A stretch of 50,957 nucleotides of DNA from Rhodopirellula bahusiensis (GTDB taxonomy: Bacteria > Planctomycetota > Planctomycetia > Pirellulales > Pirellulaceae). Shown here in pieces: positions 21,301 through 27,561 of the stretch; within the stretch, counting starts at the first letter, position 1; each line of letters begins with the position of its first letter. The notes below the pieces were generated by a model. It was not told the origin of the DNA, searched no databases, and worked only from the letters and a program-made list of their open reading frames with translations. The stretch is from positions 1 through 50,957 of the forward strand of contig NZ_NIZW01000039.1 of NCBI RefSeq assembly GCF_002727185.1. Reading direction: 5' to 3'. Position numbers and translations under genes: made by a program.

Positions 21301-24300
21301 CCAGTGGGTGCTGTGGGCCGGAACGACTTGCTGTTCCAAGCAACACCGCTTCCGTACACCGATGGCAACACCGAAGTCTCCGGTCGTGGAACGCTCGGAA
21401 CCGTCACGACGACGGGCGTCACCAACCTCGGCGATGTGGACTTGTCCAGCGTCGAAGTGGCTGCCGGAACAACGATCACCGTCAGCACGCTTGCAGATAA
21501 CCCAGGCATCGACCTGAATGTTCGCTTCTTCGATGCAACCGGAGTCGAACTACGCAGCCCAACCGGTGGATTGCTCGCGATCGAAAACACAGCCAACGGC
21601 ACCGTGTCCGTCACGGCTCCTTCGGACGGTGTGATCTACATTGGAATCAGCGGACCTGAGAACGGGGACTATGACCCACGCGTTTCGGGAACGACCAATG
21701 CGGCCCAAGTCGGCGGCTACGACGTCAGCGTTTCGATCAACCCACAACTGGACGTTCGTGCGAACTCCTCCGTGGTCGAATTCAACGGCGTCGGTTCGGT
21801 TTCCGTCTCCACCGGCAGCGGCCTGCGAGTCGGATCGCAGAACGCTCTGCCAGGAATCCCGATCCGGATCAGCCAATCGGCGACCTCGCAAGAAGTTGCG
21901 GAAGCCGTTCGCCAAGCGTTGGCCAACCGATTCACCGATGGCAATGAAACACTCATTCCATTGGCTGGATCCGCGGTTCGCCTGCCGAACCTGACGATCA
22001 ATGACTCCGGACCATTCGCGTCGACCGCCCAACGATATGGCGACCAATTCGGTGCCAACGGCCAAGGTGCAGCCGCCGACAACGAAGGCAACGGAGCGTT
22101 CATCGACGACATCATCATCGGATTCGCCGAACGCGGCGAAATGGTCAGTGCGGCCAACCCGATCGGTGCCAACGAAGACTTCGTGCTGGATCAGTCGGTC
22201 AACTTGACCACCCCGGCTCAGCCGACTCAGCCAACCGTCTCGGGTTCCTATCAATTGGAAATTCGCGACGCGTCGGAATACGTCAGCAGCGGCGAAGTCC
22301 CTGCTTTCACACCGCAAGTCCAACGCAACGGAAACGGCACCGCCGTGCAAGTCGCTGTTGCAGCAGACGGAACGCAGGTGCAAGCCAATGCGAATGGTCA
22401 GTTCTTGGACGGCACCGGTGCAGCTCTGGATCTCACCGGCTTCACCGGCCCATTCGGAATCAGCATCGATGATGGATCGCTGGTTGCCCTGGACGTCTCC
22501 GGAGAGCCGATCCAACTTCGCGGTGTCGCCTTCGACGCTCGCTTCCGAACCTTCGACACCAACGAACGGCTCGACAGCGGCATCACGTTGACCGCCCTGC
22601 CCGCTTCGGAAATCGAAGACGGAGCGACGTTCACACTGGCCGACGCCAACACTCGCCTGACGTTCGAATTCGACATCTTGAACGACTTCGGTGCCAGCGA
22701 TGGATTCGTCAACGATGACAACCGAGTCGTCGTCCGACTGCCACGCACCGCTTCGGCCGCCGAAGTCGCCAACGAAATCATCCGCTTGATCAACTCCAAT
22801 CAAGTCCAAGCGGTCATCGACGGCAGTGCCACTCGGTCCAACGGCACCGTGCCTCCGGCCAGTGCCAGCTCCGCGAACGCGTTGGTCAACGCTGACACCC
22901 GAATCAACTTATACGGTGACCTCAGCATTCGACCTGACACGGCCGGACGCCCCACTTTCGAGAACATCGAAATCGCGGATCTGCGTGGTGACTCCAACCG
23001 CGTCGACGAGTCACAAGGCGTGATCATGATCGAGAACAACCGGTTCTTGTTCAGCTCCAACGCCGGTGTCGATATCAACCGTGACGCTTCCGCTCGAGTC
23101 ACTTCGGACGACCTGCGTGACGCCACACCGTCGATCCTGACCTACGCTCGCAGCTTGATCGAACTCAACACCGAGAACTTGATTCCAGGTGTGGTCGTTC
23201 AGAACAACGTCATCGCGTTCAACGCTGACGCCGGAATCCGAATCACCGGGTTGGACGGCAATGGTGCCTCGGCACAGGACCCGGTCGGCTTCGACCGTAT
23301 CGTCAACAACACGTTGGTCGGCGGCCCCATCCAAAGCGGTGCGGAACTCGGCCCACAAGTTTTCGAATCGATCTTGTTCGACCAAGGCGGCATCTCGTTC
23401 GCCGATGCGGTTGTACAAGACACACTGTCGCTCGGCCCAGACGTGAGCTCGGAATTCACGGATTCCGAAGCCGCCTTGGGATCGCCTGATTGTCACGGAA
23501 TCGGTCCTGAACCAACGTCCGGGCAATTCACGTTCTCGCTGGGATCCGGCGGACAAGCGACCTTCCTGTTCCAAGACAACTTGTTGGTCGGCGACGGAAC
23601 CTCCGCTCCCGACTTGGTCATCTTCGAATCGGGAACGCCCGAACGCGTTGCGGTCGAAATCAGCCGCGATGGCGTGACGTTCTTCTCCGTTGGCCAGATC
23701 TTCGGCTCTGACAACACGATCGACTTGGATTCCTTCGGCTTTGGCCCGAACGATCAATTCGGCTTCGTTCGCCTGACTGACTTGTCCACCTCGGGCACGT
23801 TCGAATTCGGTGCCGCAGGTGCTGACATCGACGGCATCGGAGCGATCTCCACGATCGCTCGTGAGATCTACACACCCGGCAGCCAAGGCATCGTTGTTCA
23901 ACAGAACTCGGCTCCGACGATCTTGAACAATATCGTTGCGAACTTCCAAACCGGAATCGCAATCGCGTCACCGCAGAACAATGTCCCCGGTGACGTGGAT
24001 GTCTCGAACGACCTGACCGTCGTTGGTGGCAACACGTTCTTCCGGAACGCAAACAATGCGACTGCGGGTGACACGGGACTGTTCTCACAATTCATCAGCC
24101 CGTTCCAACAGATCTTCGTTGACCCGGTCAACTTGGTGTTCACACCACAAGCCGGCACGGCAACGATCGACAGCGGCATCAGCTCGCTGGAAGATCGTTC
24201 GTCACTCGAAACCGTTCGCGGTGCGATTGGATTGCCACCAAGCCCGATCATCGCTCCGGTCTACGATCTCAATGGACAACTCCGAACAGATGATCCAAAC

Positions 24301-27300
24301 GTCGCCTCTCCAAACGGCCTCGGTTTCAACGTCTTCGTTGACCGTGGAGCCGAAGAACGTGGCGACAATGACGGACCTCGCTTTGTTGTCACCTCACCTC
24401 GCGGAGACGACCTGTTCAACTTGGCTGGTCAAGCCTTCAGCGTGGGAACGATCAACGACGCGTTTGAAATCCAACTCATCGACGGAATCGCACCTGCCGA
24501 CGCTGCTCCTGGCGTTGGCATCGATGACTCGACCGTTCGCTCCGAACTGGTTCGTGTCACCCGATTCTTCTCCGACAGTTCCGAAGTTGAACTGCTGTCC
24601 GAAGGCGTTGACTACCGATTCAGCTACGAGCCCGGCGACAACAAAATCCGCCTGACTCCGATCGGTGGCGTGTGGCCGAACAATGCCACCTACACCGTTG
24701 AATTGCTTGGCAGCACGCAATCCGGCGACAACGTGGGTGTCTTGAGTGCCGAACAAGGTCGTGTTTACGCCGATGGTGCAACCACGCAGGTCGGCGACAA
24801 GATCTTCGAAGCCGACACCGGCATCGGACTGTCGATTCTGCCCAGCGAGTTGACTCGGGTGAATCCGATCACCAACCTGATCGAGTCCAACATCGATGGA
24901 CAACTCGTGACGATCTTCGATGGCGTCAACGAAGTCACCTTCGAATTTGACACCGAAGCGATCGCCAACGTCGCCGATGGAAACGTCGCCGTTCGATTGC
25001 CTGCCGCAGCAACGGCGGAACAAATCAGCGACATCTTCGCTCGTGCGATCAACGCGACTGAATTGCAACTCGTTGCGATTCACATGCAAGTCGACGACGA
25101 CGCTACGATCGAAACCGGACGTCTGCAACTGCTCGGCACAACCGAAGCCAGCGAAAACAGCTTCGTTTCGTTCGAATCTGACAGCTTCCTGCGTCACACC
25201 AACCATGTGTTGGACGTCACGCTGCTGATCACAACCGACAACGGAATCAACAACTTCGACGGTCAACAAGTCTCGATCTTCGACGGACAACAAGAACTGA
25301 CCTTCGAATTCGATTCCAACGGTGCCGCCGCGGCCAACGCTGACGTGGTTGTCGCGATCCGAGCCGATTCAACCGCCCGTCAAATCACGGCTGAACTGCT
25401 CGCCGCAATCAGCACCGCGGGACTCAATGTCGAATCGTCGGGAGCCACCGGCAATTTCCGAATCTCGGGAACCAACGGTCCGATCTCGGTCACCTCGCTG
25501 ACTGATTCGATCATCGTCGAAGGCAACAGTGAAATCGGAACCTCGTTCGGTTTCGGAATCATCGTGCCATCCGAAGAAGGCAACCTGGCAACGACCATCT
25601 CGGATGGTCAGACATTCACGGTCTCGCGTGGAACAGCCGAAGCCGTCACGTTTGAACTCGACTTCGACGGATTCCTCAACGATCCGGACGCGGTTGCGGT
25701 GTCGATCGCCGGTGGCGGATTCGGTGGATCGTCGCCCGATCAAGTTGCCAACGCTTTGGTGGCTGCGATCTCGGCCAACATCGTCGGGTTGAACCCCGTC
25801 AACATCGGTGGCGGTCGTGTGACTCTGGGCGGCGATGATCAGTACAGCTTGAACCTCGCCAACACCGGTTTGTCACAATCCGGATTTGCGGGGCAACCAG
25901 CTTCGATCCCAGTGATCGTGCCTCTGGATGATGTCCGAAGTGCAGTCGTCACTGGACTGGAACAATCCAGCCCAACCAAGTTGGCTGCGATCCAGCCGAT
26001 CATTGACATTCTGTCCATGTCGCAAACCGGCGAGAAACGAATCGCTGGCTTGTACGGCGAAGCTATCTCGGATGCATTCGCGGCTGAGATTGCTGCTGGC
26101 ACGATCGTGGTTCAACAACCTGACTCACGCATCTTGATCGAAGGAGCCTCTTTGGTTCGCGGTCAATCTGTGATCAGCGATCGCATCACCGATGAAGTCG
26201 GCAACCAACTGCTCGCTGGCGAAGCAATCATCTTCGTGGGCAGCCCGCTCGACTTTGGCGATGCGGCCGACCCTCGCACTCCGGTCAGCGTCGACGACAA
26301 CGGTCCTCGCCACGTTATCACCGAAGGTTTCCAACTTGGCGACCAAATCAGTGCCGACGCCGGCGGAGTCGACAACGGCAGTGGAACCGCGGACTCGAAC
26401 GCCGACGGAGACGACGGTGTCGCGATCCTCGGTGCCATGCGACCTGGGTTCTCCACCCAGTTCGTCATCGATGTGCAATCGCCAACTGTTGGTGGAGTCA
26501 CTCCGGCCTTCTACTTGGACGCTTGGTTCGATTGGAACGGCGACGGAACCTTCGACGAAACCGAAGTGGAACGCTTTGGCAGCATCGGCTCCGGCGTCGC
26601 TCGAGTCATCGGAACCGGTGGCACGACCGTCAACATCAACGTTCCGTCGACAGCGGTCACCGGAGCGATCCAAACTCGCTTCCGTTTGTCCAACGAAGCG
26701 GGACTGGGATCGGGCGGATTGGCTCAATCGGGCGAGGTCGAGGACTACACGTTCACGATCAACAACAACCCGTACCAGAACCCATCGTTGATTCAAGACG
26801 TCAACGCCAGCGGAGCGATCACGCCACTCGACGCCCTGTTGATCATCAACGCGATCAACGCGGCCGACGGCGACATCGATCTGGCAAACATTCCTGCGGG
26901 AATCACCTTGCCTCAGTACCCCGATGTCAACGGAAACGGTGTTGTCTCCGCCCTGGACGCCTTGATCGTCATCAACCGACTCAACGAGTTGACCAGTCCT
27001 GGCCAAGACCCAACCGGTGCCGGCGAACCATTGCTCGCATCGACGTCGTCCACGACTTCGGTTTACACATCAGTCTCCGACGGCGTGCTGGCATCCAGTG
27101 CCACGATCGCATTCGATCCAACCTCGCGAAGCGATGACGATTCTCGATCGTCCGAAGCGGCTGGCGAGCCAATTGTCGAATCGGAAACGAAAATCGTCGC
27201 CGATGCGGCCAGCGTCTTCGATTCCGCAGCCGTAATCAGCCTCGATGACGTGGTGGAAACCTTGGCAAGTGATCGGGATCAGGCCGATCAATCCGAGGAA

Positions 27301-27345
27301 TCGGAAATTTCGGCATTGGACTCAATCTTCGCGTCGATGAATTAA
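9355..27345 (+). CDS. Giant (about 6000-residue) secreted multidomain dockerin protein
   Basis: From ATG 9355 (GAGG 9 bases upstream) it has 5996 residues; an in-frame ATG at 9388 is the alternative, and 9154 is the far-upstream limit. A basic N terminus leads to LEARQLLAG, a LEPR-XLL-like motif of giant surface proteins. Then come: a metzincin-like domain without zinc ligands (11440-11870); PPC-like beta domains (about 12000-12330, 16620-16800, 17510-17860, 21380-21720); beta-helix regions (12480-13450, 14220-15330, 22980-24330); two fibronectin-like repeats (13500-14200); a propeller-like region (18050-19700); three tandem modules (20484-21170); repeated DG...TFEFD modules (22600-25800); a GEVED domain (26250-26760) and a two-repeat dockerin (26797-26990). 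Probably exported and surface-bound; the function is unknown. Domain limits are estimates. Confidence 0.93.
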   Translation: MTIGTPGNSSNMHNANESAAKRRDDRRRRSGSSLLGGQSRRGKTQRAKLERRLQSQSLEARQLLAGPELVAIQPNASELIDNSSTIRPVNGLELLNVSPNELTFRFDDDSSIDPTTLGTADNPLAISVTRAGEDGGFEAATAVTDFNTNGNVLLEFRASAAGVSGNGTVVTLTGTSRSLTTAPVIITQDPENKTLSINLNSNPSRPATVRDLTLALQDYNATQRNLNRETVADGFQVSGPSSTPIGPAVASNPVSLTLSGANAAQSVTDLGLGNAFSTKIVANQSGVGGQGISVIVQSRDFGGPTAPLVSVSGKIITVQVNRNASSPTTVAEFIDALNNTPTAAELVTATQERGSTSQTIGTFAGTLPLTGATDTPVNAGYIGLGSNPNEVVFRFAEPLPDDAYQVEIFGAGDRALRNLAGEAFNDGVDFAVPFILNKPPQVLAVVPEPIDVDNQGQRTPRLNMIDVYFTEDVNVAELTTQSELFQLIYTRDTVTGADDDVFTPTAIASIAGKPNAVRLTFDDFLNDGNSNFSFSEVPDLTQQTNPPMPIDQLPKISGAIRLKVGNDSALPMTPGNVSVAGDAGDSFDTASVINNLAGIGQGQTASVRLTGGEIDNPNPNDPLYTLDFPGGTDYQGVRNLREDDPSRLERTVPLDVWRRGADTFDGVTTAYYNFPTSWLGDDPSSSGLDLDKTYINQITAEQQQRVREVMSLFSEYLGVQFVEIGDTASGAVTSIPSGSPLLSITLGELYGSVDDNLTVNSAVGGVTLDTRPLDINGQTFLGVDPNAASIGDRQLLVMDAQDFDASVDDQTGGEFFRGAFLGVGQLLGYGYSDHLPQPVTQSTGSVLDGLNPESPDVVDSSSQLGDANEALFPSPSDIVNGQYLFRPEANDIDLYRFELTEPGKLSISTVAQRLSLSSTLDTALRLYKQVGADEYVEIAANDDYFSDDSLIEIDILEAGDYVVGVSASGNNSYNPVIAGTGIGGVTEGTYELVMSYETAASSSLLDTPVGGTAAQPLDGDADGQPGGEFNFWFNPTNPDAVIYVDSVTGTNLPDRDFTTNDVNQFDLFVTMGTPTKPVAEIDDAIRLAEFRLNNGGTPVTKIRVIGGGSYEIGRSDFGNALKDGSSLDVPQDIALVIDGGSEFKMSRSRIGVGSTSESVDRSNSSLQILGTPYDAVSFVGLNGQVGSWGGIDLRGDIDYADDSKINMEDNAVFLNHIQYADIQHGGGQVSVDGQTLTISPIELADVRATILNNQIRNSAQAAIAATPNTFEETRFDESQYQNQVAPGASTPSYFTSDVTRVGPHIRGNVLTNNSINGLQIRLLTPTGGDLQSLDVNARFDDTDIVHVLTENLLIEGNPGGVNAANEAPSVLLVRTATTATPAAADGLDAGNYVYRMTFVDQNGFESTPSDNTSAVTVAANGSVQLSGLPTVSASSDFSGRRLYRATVDANGNPGEFRLVGRLNTSDTSYRDSTAEGSNILNPSIIAGTLLAGASSTIQTSSVPNPAAGGTGMVEPGQYVYRFTFATADGTEVGPSSESQIIEVIDEGSISVSGIPAAPAGSGFASRIVYRAEVSSNGTVGEYRQVTVLNASQTSFTDAASIGTDRLDLLTITAPLQARAGRLDPSLVIDPGMIVKLDGARIDVTFGSHLYAEGTAKEPIILTSLNDDRYGTGGAFNTNNIAQGTNDGQNELSPGDWSGIYLAFGADASFDHAVLAGGGGTSRIEGGFASFNVLEVHQSGLRVANSRFESNADGRGFLNDSGNDNNNPDDPREQRVGRVNNASGTVFVRGAQPVVVDNEFIDGSGPALTFDVNSFSWQEVTDPGRSTASRDFGIGSPVEDSLNRYEISGNSGPLIAGNEIDSATVSDEDVAAGIITAGLNGLEVRGGSVATEVVWDDTDIVHIVRDMIEIPNQHIYGGLRLESDARGSLVVKFQNQDLDVEDVLLRRQAGIVAGGTLLTAENEMLDIADRIGGSLQIVGQPDFPVVLTSLLDDTVGAGFTPDGMANIDTDNNGVRVDADGNPISILTSDSGSGQETPALLPLGQEYDRTDRTEVDNGTTIDNDIDPNSPGYLNTTVLGGGELQNVVVTGIDQNNGGALLAQQNYAFLYTTFIEVTSDTGDRTRIPLINAFGPNDNPNPILVGPDRVRSSGVFTAFGREIRFTAETFIVNNRAVAYTKLDFETVDGANFTAGNIGAIRVISYLDQGVTADDADVLYQIGTPGQADFRLMTLNETARVGFTHGGVYENDSINQFNASYSGWVTDDAGDLLNRLNNVQTGFNFDIAVDINGDIPGAFGPVAGSANFDGVSDGTTAISQNGQPADIETAHVWQLSGGTDAARLTSFVEWIPFDPANPASITLPQSIDGAGSWDGITIREAASDSNVSVTSENEPGNVGNSDTNATPATSQYLGELAPSIAAGDESRRIGLIVEGEISSRGDEDVYAFVAEAGTQIWLDIDRTNSNLDTVIELIDANGNTIILSDDSLEEARQIEELLSVDPTDPNAAARRAALREEVARRSGGGLNGYDIDQVLGLGTTLVDATADDSMFQDNYSTNARDAGMRITLPGTVGQRLLYHVRVRSGLTDTAEDVTLADGGGFLTSGDSLGKGRTTGSYQLQIRLGEDDVFAGTQVRYSDVRFATNGVQVIGGPMHSPLAGDDFETESTNNTLADAQRLGLYDGQYTSDGTITTLADGSIVINRDSGGIDRVDIDLQNAAGPLSSDSLSKNISGSLTDGGDVDWFEFEIDYKQLTRDDAALYLATVFDLDYSDGLARADTALYVFNSLGELVLIGGDSNVADDQTSAGAGYDPSDLTRGSFGNADPYIGSAELPEGTYYVAISNQSRQPAVLDQFTNRDTANPLLRLEPVDSIQRIAEENFSGSSFFYPGTASTPVQPVLFDNDSILDYSLDDVVLYVNTGSTLFVVNPFTGETYGTIGNFGDEVRDIAFTANGELFAYTGYDDRPAGDTTWTYNRIDTATGQLSAPLSVGAGIETFHNLDAEDPPAQQILDEASDDGIEVEAITIRARFGAETGFFIGNRPTAQDGLDYIDNILYTFNEETGEATGPVFDLALFNAGAGTDRREVGAIDTSIPVGNQDTQLGIADATANNASGLPVARLFDGDTFSLTNGTETETFELNQGFTILAASPADASTGATLPNAAIPIATDTTLDPASIVNNTLLTVETPGNAPVTFQITDSTAAIPPGNIRVPLDRTSDAVVFIDTLASIIRQEGIPVSAKGTQLALPTATNVQLTGPGATAADGIALVGTNNVTAGNIAVTLLPTDTAETIAFRISQAVQAANTGGSLPTVTATPQGNSLAITGAIANVSSVTGALRAGGSPNGGTITGIEMIGSDLYGVSDNGGLYFVPSNQLNGTGARFVGNYVSTATDLLGLNFTGLRAGPNSVEDGAYSDILFGTTSNGRIYAFNTLGELQPIFAGGRNFIETGIFGALGLDFSTLDYNLWHVAGARADDDGHGYNQTFSDTRVGYTGGNSLQFNYTAGAFNGNYNFGEAPVQNLNTVNENVRQDGQDVQSTYNLPGGAKGIVQSNAFSLEGYASADLPTMYFNYFLETDGVDDDSAGDNDDDLFAEDRDTMRVYVIDEFGVEHLVATNNETRGNFDFDDEFDDPAPVGVYDDDIDVDVQQLFDNTGTWRQARVPLNEFAGQSNLALRIEFSSAGTTATNTAEIRTVAASGLTDGETFTIGGQLFSVDLSPTIAFPSGAQLSQLFNSGATAEATFTVDGQEYILTDGTRTVSAGQIEIDVTDGQPTALATLTAADVAAAVSTTFDTSVNVQRLVPSGAQLAVFYQNNPDEFSTVFINGNEYLLDDGFRDTSDATAQITGTALIPVDVLAVYQTFEDADPDVEQLVDLSQEDVARVLSAVIGETDGTVDYDQLVPTGNQLSALYSDASETFVIEIDGVEYVLNDGTRSIQTGQVSVAIADFARSDIGAELQAVVQQNTGVQSPQFTTVDNFDFSDASDPVDPFGNPNPVGAVGRNDLLFQATPLPYTDGNTEVSGRGTLGTVTTTGVTNLGDVDLSSVEVAAGTTITVSTLADNPGIDLNVRFFDATGVELRSPTGGLLAIENTANGTVSVTAPSDGVIYIGISGPENGDYDPRVSGTTNAAQVGGYDVSVSINPQLDVRANSSVVEFNGVGSVSVSTGSGLRVGSQNALPGIPIRISQSATSQEVAEAVRQALANRFTDGNETLIPLAGSAVRLPNLTINDSGPFASTAQRYGDQFGANGQGAAADNEGNGAFIDDIIIGFAERGEMVSAANPIGANEDFVLDQSVNLTTPAQPTQPTVSGSYQLEIRDASEYVSSGEVPAFTPQVQRNGNGTAVQVAVAADGTQVQANANGQFLDGTGAALDLTGFTGPFGISIDDGSLVALDVSGEPIQLRGVAFDARFRTFDTNERLDSGITLTALPASEIEDGATFTLADANTRLTFEFDILNDFGASDGFVNDDNRVVVRLPRTASAAEVANEIIRLINSNQVQAVIDGSATRSNGTVPPASASSANALVNADTRINLYGDLSIRPDTAGRPTFENIEIADLRGDSNRVDESQGVIMIENNRFLFSSNAGVDINRDASARVTSDDLRDATPSILTYARSLIELNTENLIPGVVVQNNVIAFNADAGIRITGLDGNGASAQDPVGFDRIVNNTLVGGPIQSGAELGPQVFESILFDQGGISFADAVVQDTLSLGPDVSSEFTDSEAALGSPDCHGIGPEPTSGQFTFSLGSGGQATFLFQDNLLVGDGTSAPDLVIFESGTPERVAVEISRDGVTFFSVGQIFGSDNTIDLDSFGFGPNDQFGFVRLTDLSTSGTFEFGAAGADIDGIGAISTIAREIYTPGSQGIVVQQNSAPTILNNIVANFQTGIAIASPQNNVPGDVDVSNDLTVVGGNTFFRNANNATAGDTGLFSQFISPFQQIFVDPVNLVFTPQAGTATIDSGISSLEDRSSLETVRGAIGLPPSPIIAPVYDLNGQLRTDDPNVASPNGLGFNVFVDRGAEERGDNDGPRFVVTSPRGDDLFNLAGQAFSVGTINDAFEIQLIDGIAPADAAPGVGIDDSTVRSELVRVTRFFSDSSEVELLSEGVDYRFSYEPGDNKIRLTPIGGVWPNNATYTVELLGSTQSGDNVGVLSAEQGRVYADGATTQVGDKIFEADTGIGLSILPSELTRVNPITNLIESNIDGQLVTIFDGVNEVTFEFDTEAIANVADGNVAVRLPAAATAEQISDIFARAINATELQLVAIHMQVDDDATIETGRLQLLGTTEASENSFVSFESDSFLRHTNHVLDVTLLITTDNGINNFDGQQVSIFDGQQELTFEFDSNGAAAANADVVVAIRADSTARQITAELLAAISTAGLNVESSGATGNFRISGTNGPISVTSLTDSIIVEGNSEIGTSFGFGIIVPSEEGNLATTISDGQTFTVSRGTAEAVTFELDFDGFLNDPDAVAVSIAGGGFGGSSPDQVANALVAAISANIVGLNPVNIGGGRVTLGGDDQYSLNLANTGLSQSGFAGQPASIPVIVPLDDVRSAVVTGLEQSSPTKLAAIQPIIDILSMSQTGEKRIAGLYGEAISDAFAAEIAAGTIVVQQPDSRILIEGASLVRGQSVISDRITDEVGNQLLAGEAIIFVGSPLDFGDAADPRTPVSVDDNGPRHVITEGFQLGDQISADAGGVDNGSGTADSNADGDDGVAILGAMRPGFSTQFVIDVQSPTVGGVTPAFYLDAWFDWNGDGTFDETEVERFGSIGSGVARVIGTGGTTVNINVPSTAVTGAIQTRFRLSNEAGLGSGGLAQSGEVEDYTFTINNNPYQNPSLIQDVNASGAITPLDALLIINAINAADGDIDLANIPAGITLPQYPDVNGNGVVSALDALIVINRLNELTSPGQDPTGAGEPLLASTSSTTSVYTSVSDGVLASSATIAFDPTSRSDDDSRSSEAAGEPIVESETKIVADAASVFDSAAVISLDDVVETLASDRDQADQSEESEISALDSIFASMN

Positions 27346-27383
27346 TCGTCGCGAAGAAAAGCTTCGGCCAGAAATCAATTTTC

Positions 27384-27460
27384 GCGAGCGTGACGTAAAG
27401 TTCGAATGGACGGTTCCCCCCGTATCGATTCGAACCTTGCGTCACGCTCGCTTCTTTTGT
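27384..27460 (+). terminator. Hairpin terminator after the giant gene
   Basis: The arms at 27384-27407 (gcgagcgtgacgtaaagttc plus gaat) and 27428-27451 are inverse complements with two mismatches, followed by cttcttttgttt. It lies about 40 bases after the stop codon of the giant gene and 100 bases before the next gene, so the two surface-protein genes are probably separate transcripts. The 24-bp arm is longer than a usual terminator and could also be a dispersed repeat. Confidence 0.65.
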
Positions 27461-27561
27461 TTCTGGATTGAGTTGGGAACAAAATGCACGTTCGCCGGCT
27501 CCAAGGAACTAGGAAACGGCGGCCACACACGAATTCAACGCTTTCCCTGCAATCGGCCGAC

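Noticed and set aside
21550..22809. A 419-codon minus-strand frame antisense to the giant gene
   Set aside because: No domain or signal; overlaps strongly supported sense coding sequence.
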